From NCBI GenBank assembly GCA_000711775.1, contig ARYC01000675.1, positions 82,071 to 146,070 on the forward strand: a stretch of 64,000 nt of DNA, given 5' to 3'. A model generated the notes under the pieces. It was not told where the DNA came from, made no database searches, and saw only the letters and a list, made by a program, of their open reading frames with translations. Of the stretch, positions 45,830-57,614 are shown piece by piece. The stretch's first letter is position 1. The number at the start of each line of letters is the position of its first letter. The stretch is from Oxytricha trifallax (Eukaryota > Ciliophora > Spirotrichea > Sporadotrichida > Oxytrichidae). A program made the translations under genes and the position numbers.

Positions 45830-48800
45830 CCAATGATTCAAAATGTTTCTTTTGATCATTAATTTAAATCTTGATCTCTTATTGAATCTTGGGAATGTAC
45901 ATAAGCTTAACATTTTTCTTATTTTTCTTGCAAATTTTTTCAATTTCAACCAAATTTACATATTTTATCATATTCATGTCTAGTTAAAGTTTCCACAAAT
46001 TTTTCTTCTGTTAAACTAAGAAGAGCAAAGAATCACTGCACTCAAGTCCTAAATTGTTGTCTCTTAAGTTAACTTATTCTAGAGTTTTTACTTTAGCAAT
46101 AGCACTCGATAATTATAGACCACTTTCATCCTAAAATATAATTAGTATTATCGACAAAAAATTATTACATTAAGTCTATTTGAAGAGAGATCTAGAACTT
46201 TTAGTTTTAAATTTGGGTTCATATTAAATGCATCAATTAAATCCTCAATGCCAGCATGCTAAATGCAGTTACCTTTTAACAGTAAAGTTTAAAGGTGTTT
46301 CATATATCTCTAATTAAATTTAAATAATTATAGGAAAAAAGAATCCTTTACCACCAAATAAAGTTTAAAGTTTTTCGTTGCCCATTAACCCTTTTCCTAT
46401 TGCAGTCATTAATTCATCATGTATAGCGCAATTGTTCAAACTTAAATAAGTAAGCGATTTGTTACTTCTGAGATATTCTGCTAAAGTTCTTTGAAGCGCG
46501 TAAAAATTGTTAATTTATTCTTGTTAAATTCCAATTTCTAGTTAGGTTTTATCCATGATTAAATGTGTTAATTTTAGCTGAGGATTACTTCTGAGCATCT
46601 AAATTATTTGAAGAAGAGATTTGCAAGAAAGCTTATTAGAAGATAAGTCTAATCTGCTAAGCTTAGTTTTCTCACAGGATTTTAACGTTTGTGCTAAATC
46701 ATCTATATTCTTATTTTTCAGTTGATTTTAGGACAATATTAGTTCTTCTAGAGAACAGCAAGCTACCTAACCTGAATTATATTTAGAAGGGCTAAAAATA
46801 GTCAATAATTGAGTGAAGAGATTGGGATTGGACCCAATATCATTTTAAGATAAATTTAAAGAGACTAAATTCTAGGCTTTTTTCAGTCCTCTTATGATGT
46901 AGTTAAAGCCCTCCATTGGAATACTATTATCTGCAAGGTCAAGTAATTATATCATTTGATTTTAAGCTAAAAGCTCTCCTAATGCCTATGCCCCTTTAAT
47001 GCCAATCCTAAAAACATAATAAAAATGAAAAGTTTAAGTTACTTATTCTTATTCTTGTAACAGTCATTATTTGCTAATGATATTGAAACTATGGATTTGT
47101 GGGATTTCAAAGATTCAAACAAAAGCGCAGCACCATCTGCAGAGATTTAATTGCATCCAAAATTCAAATCAACCAAAGTTTCATTAAAGCTGAGGTTTTT
47201 CACAAATTGCTTAATCCCTTCATTTGATATAGCATTTTTTCTTAAATCCTAGTAAAAATGTTAGATAAAATTAGTTGATCTTACCAAAGTAGAAAATTAC
47301 AGATTACACTTAATTATATTTCCAATGACAGCTAGGCTATAATCTCCAAAACTCATATCTACAAAATTTAGCTTTCTTTCATTTTTGATGAGATTTTTCT
47401 TCACAATTTCGAAAAATCTTATCATTTAATCTTTTTGAGTATTTATAGTCAAATCTTTACATTTTGCATTGTATAAATCAAATAACTATTGTTATGTAAT
47501 ACCTTTAATTATAGGTACATATTAAAGGTTACTAATCATATTTAAATTTTTACTACTTATTATTCTTGGCTGTGATGGAGCAAGTCTTTATCTCATTGTA
47601 CTCTATGTTTATAAAAATTGTGGATCTTTCATATTTCTTAGGGCTTGTTAATCGTCTTCTGGATCATAACTTATCACAGACGCTTAAAATTTATTTACAT
47701 ATCTGCCATCAAGGGATTGATCTTTCTTATTGAAAAGTGTGTTATTTATTCTAGAATTGAGGGAACTTTCATTATCTAAAAGAATGTTTGATTTGTCTTT
47801 TTTTGCTGTTCTGTTTTATCTTTTTGACATGAAAGGCTTTTATTGTTGAATATAAGTGACTTAAGTTAATGGTTGACCATCGGCATCTATTGATTATAAA
47901 ACGTCAGAGTTAGCTTATTTATTATTTCTAATGAAAGTGCCAATATTTACTTAGTCACAGGTGTCTTAATAAATGAAAGAAACAGAATTATCATTGTTAT
48001 TAGGAGTAAAATCTTTCACTTTATTGACCGTTGAGTTTGCTTCAGTCCTTGAATTGTGCTTCTAAAAGCCATAAGCTTAATTGCCAAGAATTATACTAGG
48101 GGATGATATGTTTGGAATGCCTGTAAATTATTGATCCTCGGGCTCTCTCGTTTATTTTTTTCTAAAACTAGCTAGTCTTTGCATCGCGTTTTTTGGCTTC
48201 TGATCACTGTGAGCTGTGATAGGACCGTTGAACTCCACGCTACTTTATACAATTGAACTTCCATCTTAATTGATTTTGACTCCTTTTAATGGATTAAAGG
48301 CTCTCACATTCTTTTTAATTCGTGTTTTGCTTAAAGTTTAAACTCTTTTCTCATAGTAAGATTCATCAATTCTAGTTCTTTTTCTTATAAACATAGTTTC
48401 ATCCTCTACTTGAAACTACTTAGGATTCATGAATTACTACTAAGATAATGTGAATGTTTGGTTTGCATATATGTTGCTACTTTTTGAGGTGGTTGAGACA
48501 TCAATGAAACTTTTGCTTATTTATGATTGTTTACATCCTGTGCTATTACTTCCATTATTGGTTTTATCTTAAAATAGTTTATCTTAATTGGGTTGTGATT
48601 AAGGGATGAACACAAGGGGAGGTGGATTGTTTTAAATTAAGGGGTTTTTGAATTCCTTAGATTGTGAGTTCTTGTTGTATCCTATCTTATCGAATAGCTT
48701 CTTCTGATCATTTTATATTATAAATATCAAAGCATCATAAATCTTAAATTAAATTAGAAGTTTAGAGCAAGTCTTATTCATTAATAATTAAAAGTATGTT

Positions 48801-48937
48801 ACTCATTTGAGTATGCCAATTCAGCAGAAATAAAAGATGACTGTCTCTATTTCTAATGCGATTTTATGATTTCTTAATTGTATTAATCTGTGTCTTAATA
48901 ATGCTTAGTCTAAGATTTATTCAGGCTTTAATTGCAT
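45830..48937 (-). CDS. Gene Q: leucine-rich-repeat protein with a disordered N-terminal half
   Basis: It starts at ATG (plus 48935-48937; MQLKPEQILDQALLRHRLIQ). The first 400 or so residues are Ser/Gln/Asn/Lys-rich. From about 47,450 downward come ribonuclease-inhibitor-type leucine-rich repeats: LRDLDLADNSI-like (about 46,935), NLVSLNLSQNDIGSNP (about 46,840), LEELILSQNQLKNKNIDDLA (about 46,720), LSRLDLSSNKLSCKS (about 46,640) and LTYLSLNNCAIHDELM (about 46,430). These build a curved protein-binding surface; in ciliates such proteins are often cytoskeletal or ciliary, which is inference here. Inserts occur at about 48,700-48,850, 47,255-47,290, 47,005-47,050 and 46,300-46,345. The 3' end near 45,830 overlaps the end of gene P and is approximate. 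Confidence 0.7.
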
Positions 48938-49034
48938 TCCCCTGTTGATTATATTGAATTCTACTTTTGCAAGAACATTTGAGAATCATAATAAAATTGT
49001 AATTAAAATTACTAATAAAACAAAAATATAAGAT

Positions 49035-50583
49035 ATGAAATTTAGAGATGTTGCTGTGTTGAGTGAATATGATTATTGCTGCTACATTTTTAATTTTAAT
49101 TCTCTTTTTAAATTTAACGAATCAAATAAAATTTAATTTGCTATAGAAGCGACAATACTAAATCTAAGATTCTCTATATTTTAATTCTTTATACTCTCTA
49201 ACTTTTTTATTTTGCATCTTCTTGAAATTTGATCTTTTATTTCTAAATATTCCTATAAAATTTAAATTTGATGAATTTAACTTATAAGAAATCAAGAACT
49301 ATCAAGTAGTCAAAGATCCAAAAGTTAGCAAAGAAACCTTAAATCGGTAAATTAAGTTGCAATAGCATTTCTTGAAAGAGGGTTTGAATCACATAGTAAT
49401 TGAGGAAGAAGCTGTACATTCTATTATTAAAGAGGGCCTCGTTGAGCTAAGTCATATTAGCTAATTGTTATCATAACGTTATAAACAAAGATAATTTGAT
49501 AAATTCAGGGTGAATTTTCTTATTTATGAAGAGAAATTACACATAATTTTTATGTATATTGATGCCAAGACCAAAACCTTGAAAGAAATAATAACGAAAT
49601 AAGACGAGTTAATCTCAGAGATAGACTAACAGCACCTCCTAAAAGAGCGAGAATTAAAGAAGAAAATTGAGCAAGAACAGATTTTAGTCGATAGATACAA
49701 AGAGTATGTGAGAGAACAAGAGAAGATTGTGTAAAAAGAACGATAGAAACTATAAAGAAAAAGGGTTTTGAGATAAAATTGTGAGGAAGAATAGAAAATG
49801 AGAGAGGATTTGGATAAGATCAAGCGTGAACAGGATATGATGCAGATTATCATGGAGAACTATCAGAAAGAAATACAGAGAAGACAGACTGCTTTTGAGA
49901 AGCAAAATCATGATGAATAAACTTCAAACTGCGATCAATCCCTAGTTGATTGTGTAGATGAGAAACTAAATATCAAATTAATTGATAAAGATTCAGACGA
50001 TTACATGATTAGGTCTTCAAAAACCAACACCAAACATACTTTATTCGGATTAAGCAACAAAAAAGCACTCAGAAGTAATAATGTGATGAAATCTAATGAG
50101 AAACAATAAGCTGTTAATTACACTACATAGAAATAAGTAATTGATGGAAAATCTCTCTTAGGTGATGATAGCTATTCTTAGAATTAATGTGTAGGCAGCA
50201 ATCCTAATGATATAAGCAATTTGAGCAAGAATAGCACTAAAAGCAAATCTAGAAGAAGAAGCTCATCAATTATTCAGAATTTATTATAATTACATAAATG
50301 TTTAGAGAGGGAGGATTTTATTCATTTGTTAAAATAAATAATAATTAAACAAAATTAAATCAAGAAAGAAGGGAAGTAACAAAGATGGGAGCGCAACAAC
50401 TAAATAATAGTAGAACATAAGCAATTAAATACTGGAATTCGATTCACTTGTTAAAATAAATAGGAGGAAATCCAGCAATAAAAGAGTCAAGATATCAGCT
50501 TCAAAGCCAATACTTAACAAGTAAACTTATAACAAATCTATATTTTAAAGTATAAAAATTTATTCTAAGCTTTAATAGAGTGA
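49035..50583 (+). CDS. Gene R: coiled-coil protein
   Basis: It starts at ATG 49035 (MKFRDVAVLSEYDYCCYIFN). After removal of the IES at 49,107-49,260 it runs through KNYQVVKDPKVSKETLNRQI. The core at about 49,560-49,900 is a long heptad-type coiled coil rich in Glu/Lys/Gln/Arg (KEYVREQEKIVQKERQKLQR; KIKREQDMMQIIMENYQKEI). A Ser/Arg cluster (KSKSRRRSSS) follows near 50,245. One reading ends at TGA 50581-50583. A 21-bp near-direct repeat at 50,320 and 50,442 allows an alternative C-terminus. No enzyme motif is present. Confidence 0.7.
49107..49260. other. IES in gene R, pointer TTTAAATTT, 154 bp
   Basis: The 9-bp TTTAAATTT occurs at 49107-49115 and 49261-49269. Collapsing gives CTT TTT AAA TTT GAT GAA in phase, leading straight into the coiled-coil frame. 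It is the longest pointer proven here. Confidence 0.8.
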
Positions 50584-50712
50584 ACTTAAGTATTTAGGGA
50601 CTGAGATTATGTGAATTATTTCTTAATTTATTAACTATATTTTACTTATGAAATTAACTTGAAATACTAATGTATTAAATATATTCTTAAATCTTACTAT
50701 GAAATAATGAAA

Positions 50713-53700
50713 TCACTTAAAAGGCTGGAAATGCTTAACGAGCCCTCTACTAATAGTACTGCTGAGTTTTCTGCCAAATTTATCATAAATTTCCTTCTAC
50801 CCAAAAGCATTAGTCATGTTGTTTCTAGTTTGATTCATTATATTTGAGTTGTTCCCGCCACTGCCGTTGCTAATTTATGAATGATGATGTCTGTGACTCT
50901 CAGGGGAGTGTGAATTACTGCAGCACGGTCTCTGCTCTCTATCAAAAGCTCTTATGTCAGTGTATAGTATGAACTCACCGGTGGGAGCTATAGATCGAGG
51001 TTTCTCACTATTTTTTCGGTTTTTCAATGAATTCAGCACTACTGGAGCTTGCAACACACCTGGTCTTGGCAAACGACGAGGTTTGTACTAATCGTAGTTC
51101 ATCTAATTTTGAATTTTGTTCTGGGTGTTGTTATGATGATGTCTATGTTTGTGATGATGTTCATGATCGTGATTTCGTCTCTATCTCTTGATGTTTTAAA
51201 TATCAGGCATGTCGTTTTCTACTTAATTATCCAGATCTTCTAGCTTTTTCTATAGCCTCTCTAATAGCATTTAATTTTATTACCGATATTTTCGCTCCTT
51301 TTCCTCCTTTAAAAGCTTTCTCTAATACTCTATTTAATTGTCCTCGTATGTGTTGAATGTGTAAAGCTCCTCCCCTTATTTTTGCAGGTGTTTTAGGGAG
51401 GGGTTTAACATGTAAGAACTGAATTGATTTAATCTGTTTGATTATTAATTGTAAATTTGAGAATGGTTTTCAGTCTAGGTTTTGTACAAATGAGGAGGTT
51501 TGTTTCTGCTTACAACTGAATCGTAGTAGCTTATCTCTGGTAGGTAAAACTAATAAAAATAAATTCGAATAGAACTATAAATAAATCATATTGATTTTTT
51601 TCTTTGTTTACTGTTGTTAATCACCATAGACTTATCTTTAGCTCTGATGTTATTGCTAAAATAAGGCTAATACGGAACAATTATTAAGAAATGTTTAGAA
51701 TAAAAATATTAAGTATAATTTTAAGGGCAATCTTTTTCGTATATAAATTTTATATAATTATTTAATATAATTTGGTCTATTTTAGCATTTTTTTCTCGAC
51801 AAAATCATATCCTTTTTTTATAAATTCTCACATAACTTTTATTTTATAGCCAATATTAATTGATTTGAGGTAATTTCTACGAAGCTCCTTGATTATAATA
51901 ATATTTTAAATTTTGAGATTCTCTACTTAGTGATACCGTATTTAATATATAAATTTCTTAAATTTTATAATTAAATTCAAGCATAAAAATAGAGTGATAG
52001 AGAGGCATGTTTGCTTTCATTTATTTTTCTTGCTAAAGTAGTAAGCATTGGATTCTTGAAACCTAAATAATGATTTCCGCTATCATTTGTGTAAATTTCA
52101 TTTAATCCATAAGTATTTGATTAATTCATGGTTTTATTAAGTGATTAAAGTGCAGGCTGAGATTTATTGTGTGAATTATTATCAAAGATATTTTGATTTA
52201 TTCTTAGAGATTATTCTAGACTTAAACGGTCTGGATTAAGAATTTATTATTAAAGCTGTTTTTAGGGCATTGTTTGATAGTTCCTAGTGTCAGGGCTATT
52301 TCTAGATATACTTTGTCCATTTTTTAAGGAGTTTATGTTTCTGGCTTTATATAAGTACTACTTTTAGAGTTATTCTAAATGCTCTGCTTTTTTTAGTTCG
52401 TCTTAAACAACTGGAGAATTCAGAAAGGCTTCTCTCTTTGAATTCTTGAGTTCTTTTTCGATTTCATTTCGAAGTTTCATCAAGTTTTGAGCAGCTTTGT
52501 TAAAATAAAATTAACACAAAGCTTTAATAAAAGAATATTATCTAAAGGTTAAAGGGTTTACCTACTTGTTATATCCATGATGAAGTATTTCCATTCGTAC
52601 TTCTTTAATCATAATTATTTTCGCTTAAATTACTTTCAGAAATTTTATCATAATTTTAAATCTATTGTTTTCCATGATTTATATTCTTTAGCATATCAAT
52701 ATTTCTCTTTTGTTGCTCAATAGATTCTCTCATTTAATTAAATCCCTTAATTTTCAATGTTTTAGAATGCATATTATTTGGATATTATATATGTTAAAGA
52801 GGTTCTTTAGTTAAATATGGTGATTATTCTTAGATATGCGCTACTGATTTTTTATTCTATGATATTGGTTAATTCTATGAATACTAGAAATGTTGCTAAT
52901 TGTCAGAAACATCGGCGTCATTAGGATCGTTTACTAAGTTTTAATTGGAGTTTTAATTAAAAAGTTTCTGATGCAAACTTTCATCCAGTAAGTTGCCTTT
53001 ACTATCCATATTATAAGCAAAAATGTTCGAGTTACTATTAGCTCCTCTAGAACCACGATTTAAATGCAAGTTATTACTATAAGTACTAGGATCCTTAAGT
53101 TTTTCTACTCTGTTGATACTTTCTCTGATTAGAGTTTAATATTACAGATCTGTCTCTCTTCGCTTTTATTCCCAAAAATTATCATTGATGTTTTAGTCAC
53201 TTTTCGAGCCACCGATTGCTCCAGTCAAACTTTATCTAATTTCTTGTTTTAAAAGTTTTCTTTCTTTATCAAAATTTTCTCTCTCTGTGGATCTTTAGAG
53301 TTTTAGCTAGGAATTTCTCTCTGCTCTTATATTTGAAAATTTTTCTAATTTGTATTGTATGATTAATTGAAAAAAATAGTCAATTTAAAAAAGATGTTTT
53401 TAGATGTATTATTAATTTATAACTCAGCGTTAGATTGCAGTTTATGGCTCCTTTGAGATTATTAATTATTGTCGCCATTTTGCTCTTCATCATCCTAACT
53501 CAAAACCCCACCTACTATATCACCCTCATATTTCATCATCCTTAACATTTATTCTTTTTTGAACTCCTAATCTTATTCCTGCAAATTCGTCTAAAATTAT
53601 TAATACTCTAGACTTTGATTTTCCTTTAGCAATTCCTAAACATTTTTTTCTCTGATTTTATTAATGTCTTGTGATTGGAGAATCTAATCTATCTATGGTA

Positions 53701-55947
53701 GTGAAATGTTTCTTAATGGAAGTATGTTCATATTTTGAAGTGTAGGAATTATAGGTTCAGCTGTTCTCGTATCCCCTCGTAACAGTCTTAATTTATCATC
53801 TTCCATATTTTCATAGTTATTTGATTTTTTTGTTATGTGTTGCCTTTGACTCAAGTAACCGTTGCTATAATTGATAGTTGGCTTCTTTCTCAATTCATCA
53901 ACGCAATTGTTGAACACTGGTTGATTCATGAACAATTTCGATTTTTTAGCGTAGTCACAGCTGTCTCTGCCTTGTAAGTCTTGTATGTGTGGATTAGCTC
54001 CCTTAGTAATTAAAAACTATACAGCTTGAGTTTTCTCTAATAAAATGCAAATTGTCAAGGGGGTCTTTCCGTCTCTATTGCAATGAGTAAATTTTGATTG
54101 AATTACCAAAAATGAATTAATAATCAACAATTTATAAACGCTATTTTATTGTTAATTTTATTTAAATATAATAAAATGGCACGTATCTCAAAATCAATGA
54201 AATTTCGAGAGACGTGCCAAATAAATCAATTAAATTACCCAAATAATTATAAAGTCAATAAAAACGAAATTAAGTTTTAAAATAATTAAAGTTCATTTAA
54301 ATATGTGATTGTACTTAAATTAAAAGAAATAATAATTTGTCAATTAAACAATGAAATTTAAAGATAGGTGATATTATTTTGATTATTTATGTAATACTGA
54401 TGAAAATTGAAAATTAATTATTTATGAACTTTAATTATTTTAAAACTTAATTTCGTTTTTATTGACTTTATACTTATTTGGGTATTTTAATTGATTTAAT
54501 AGGCACGTCTCTCGAAATTTCATTGATTTTGAGATACGTGCCATTTTAATATATTTAAATAAAATTATGAATAAAATAGCGTGTATAAAGTGTTGATTAT
54601 TAATTCATTTTTGGTAATTCAATCAAAATTTACTCAATGTTCAAGAGTAGAAACACCACCTCTCGAAAGTAATTTATTAGCCATATCGAAGTTATACAGT
54701 AGCAAGTAGCGAGTAAAAACTGTGTAGCCTTCAGGATCTTCTTCATTTAGATTCTTTATTCTAAGGGAAATGTAGTTTACAATTTCTACTTAATGGAGAC
54801 TTGCTGCGTAGGTAAATGGATTGTATCCTTGATGATTGTATGAATTATCTAAACTAAAATACAAAAATAGGATGCCTTTTTAAGCATTGATTTAAGATTA
54901 AAAAAATTCTTGATATAAAGTTTAAGTCAACTCCAGTATCACAGAGCACTTCAAATGCCTTTAAGTTTCCTTACTTAATGCAATAAAATAGCGGAGAGAA
55001 TTCAGCTTAAGTTGGGTCATTATAGTGTACTTAAGACTTTCTCTCAATTAAATACTTGACTGCATCTTAGTTGCCAGACTTGATAGCAAGATAAAGTGGA
55101 GATATTCCTTACTTATTTACTATATTCAAGTCTGCCCCGGCTGAATATAGCATTTCCATTAATTTTACAGAGCCTTTATAAGCAGCAATTCCAAGTGCAG
55201 TTACGCCATTATTTTTTGTGTAGTTTAATGGATAATGGATATCAAGCAATGCCTAGATACAATTATAAAAAATCTAACTCAATTAGTGACTAAAGTATAA
55301 TTTTAACAAATAAAAGCGATAATTTTAGTAATAACTTGTATATTGCCCTTCTTAACAGCTATGTGTAAAGCATTTGATCCATTATGATTTTTGCACATCA
55401 AATCGATACCTTTAGCAATTAGTATTTTCATTATCTATAAATTAAAAAATTTGCAATAAATTATTAATACATCAATTTTTCCATAAAATGAAGCAATCCA
55501 AAACGCATTAACTCCATAACAATCTGTCTTATTAATATCAATATCCTTATTCTTTAAAATTAACTACACCATTTCTTTCCTAAATTCAGAAATTTTATGG
55601 CACTTAATTAACAAATAAGATTGATTCTTACTCTCCTTTGGCGGTGGCAACTAACAATGGAAATATTCCTTCGCTTGTAATTTCAAAGTTTAAGTCAAAA
55701 TCATTCGCTCCTCCCAGCTTTTCAAAGGTAAACTTATCACCATTTTCTATTGCTTCAACTATTTTCTCCTAAAAATGAATATATAGATGAATGTAATTTT
55801 ATTTATAAAGTACCTAAGTTGGGGTAAGATTTTTACGAAACTCTTATCGAATATGGGCTGGATCTTCTTCTTGATTCGCATTATTACTTTGGTGATTGGG
55901 TGAACTTAGGATTTTTATTTTTTCATTATTCTTGTTTCCTCATCCAT
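50713..55947 (-). CDS. Gene S: ankyrin-repeat protein with a long disordered C-terminal region
   Basis: It starts at ATG (plus 55945-55947; MDEETRIMKKQKSQVHPITK) and ends at TGA (plus 50713-50715; VKHFQPFK). An intron near 55,770-55,815 (GTACTT..TTTTTAG) is followed by ankyrin repeats: GIFPLLVATAKGE, GVTALGIAAYKGSVKLMEML, GISPLYLAIKSGNQDAVKYL, FSPLFYCIKQGNLKAFEVL, NPFTYAASLHQVEIVNYI and GKTPLTICILLEKTQAVQFL with GANPHIQD. This makes it a protein-interaction scaffold. The rest, from about 53,900 down, is Gln/Asn/Ser-rich with charged helices (EEKERKYRQQNQMLLERLQK near 51,290) and a His-rich stretch near 51,160. The 554-bp inverted-repeat IES at 54,081-54,634 sits between two ankyrin repeats. 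Continuity between about 51,700 and 52,000 is inferred. Confidence 0.75.
54081..54634. mobile_element. MITE-like IES in the ankyrin gene, pointer/TSD CAATG, 554 bp
   Basis: CAATG flanks the element at 54081-54085 and 54635-54639. Its ends are near-perfect inverted repeats starting AGTAAATTTTGATTGAATTA, continuing about 250 bp inward. The arms include a self-complementary GGCACGT..ACGTGCC unit at about 54,179-54,221 and 54,504-54,544. Collapsing CAATG gives, on the coding strand, CTT GAA CAT TGC AAT AGA GAC in frame between two ankyrin repeats. It has no coding capacity. Confidence 0.9.
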
Positions 55948-56099
55948 TTCAGTTTTTGTATTAATTAACTTGTAACTTAATTGATTTTATTCTTTTACAA
56001 TAAAATATATCAGAATGCTTTCTTCAAATGTGATTTTATGCAAATCATATTTTGTTTAGATTAAGATTAATGAAATTATTTTCTATCATTGATATAATT

Positions 56100-57339
56100 T
56101 CATTATGCAGATTTGATTGTATAGGAAACTCTTGTGTTTTTGCCCTTCTTAAGCACCTTGGTAACCTCAATATAGGGAATGTCAGTGACGTGTTTGACAT
56201 GAGTGCCTCCACATGGGCATCCACTGTCCAGTTCAGTGAGCTTAATCACTCTCAAATCTGATCCTACTGGAATGTAAGGAGGAACACCATCCTTCAATAC
56301 TTGACCTGCTTCATCATAGGTGCACATCTTAACCCACACTCCCTCAGGATTCTCTTTTTATTCTTGTATGAGCTTATTCACTTCGTCTGTGAGATCTTTT
56401 GGAAGCTTGTCTTTGATGGCGTTGTCGACGTTACCAACGTATTCTACGTAGGCACCAGAAGTGAAGTGGTAGCCCTTGCCGGGCTTTAAGCTTGTGATTC
56501 CCATTCTGTTCAGTGCTACATCGAGCAAGTGACCTGCTGAATGATATTGAGCGTAGGCTCTTCGCTTTTCTTCATCAATGTTCAATTAAACTTTCTGACC
56601 AATTTCGAAGGACTGCCCATCTTAAGTATAAAATTATGCATTGGAATTAAGAATAGATCTTCATAAATAATTCTATATCTTCTTAGTAGATTCCAAAATG
56701 AATAATTGCGTCATCTTTTGGTTGAAGGGATTTTACAATGAACTTAATGCTTCCATCTGCTGATGAAATAACACCCTCATCAGATGGTTGACCACCACCT
56801 TGAGGATGGAATATTGTGTTATCAAGGATCAAACTATTTGGGTTTAAATAATAAAATATGATGATAATATAATCCCAATTTCCTTATTTGTTAGAAATCA
56901 AATTGAATCTCTCGTTTTCATAATTTCGTTTTGTCTCTTTATAATATTAGAATATCTAATGAGGCATTATATTCAATGAACTAAAGAACAAAATATACGC
57001 TTATAAGTAAAATAAAAACATAATTATAGTCCTCTTTCAAACCAATATCAGTGCTCTTTTCTGATTGATAAGTAGCAATAACTTTTCCTTATGATTGAAA
57101 CTATATCATGATTAACGTTAAAATCAACAATCTTGAATCAGAATTCTTATATTTTGCCATTGAGTTTGATTTGTTTTATGCTTTTACTATAAACTTACCA
57201 AGTATGAATCCTCAAAGTATTGCTTATGAGTTTTATGAGGCAATTTATCTTAAACTTTAAGTTCTTCCACTCTCTTTTGAATCTCTTCGACTCCACTCTC
57301 TACTGAAACAGTAGCCTGAACGCTGCTTGTTGACTCCAT
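56100..57339 (-). CDS. Gene T: alanyl-tRNA editing protein (AlaX / AARSD1 type)
   Basis: It starts at ATG (plus 57337-57339; MESTSSVQATVSVESGVEEI) and ends at TGA (plus 56100-56102). DNTIFHPQGGGQPSDEG (about 56,790-56,840) is the conserved GGGQ segment of the editing domain. QYHSAGHLLD (about 56,530) supplies the HxxxH metal ligands and SGCPCGGTHVKH (about 56,210) the Cys/His ligands of the ThrRS/AlaRS second additional domain. It should deacylate Ser- or Gly-mischarged tRNA-Ala in the cytosol as a free-standing enzyme, since no aminoacylation domain is seen. A GT-AG intron at about 57,107-57,199 joins SYL to FQSQGKVIA. An IES is proven at 56,619-56,676, and another insert lies at about 56,847-57,030. 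All zinc ligands are present. Confidence 0.85.
56619..56676. other. IES in gene T, pointer ATCTT (plus strand), 58 bp
   Basis: ATCTT occurs at 56619-56623 and 56677-56681. On the coding strand the collapse gives TAC TAA GAA GAT GGG CAG TCC, running into the EIGQKVQLNIDEEKRRAYAQ segment of the enzyme. Confidence 0.8.
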
Positions 57340-57614
57340 TTACACTTTAAATATCTTTTACTATTGACTAAATTAATAAAATTATTGCCAAATTAATAAT
57401 TATGGTTAAGATTTGAAGAGATTTCGAATTATTTTAGGTTTTAAGAATGTTCTTAATTTTACAAGGTTTATCATTTAAAATTAATAGAAAATGGATTTTA
57501 TTAATTCAAATATTAAAAGCATATGAAAATACATAATAGTCTTTTTATCAATCAAATTTAATAGATAAAATCTAGTAAAAAATAAATTAATTAATAAAAT
57601 CATTAAATTTTAAT

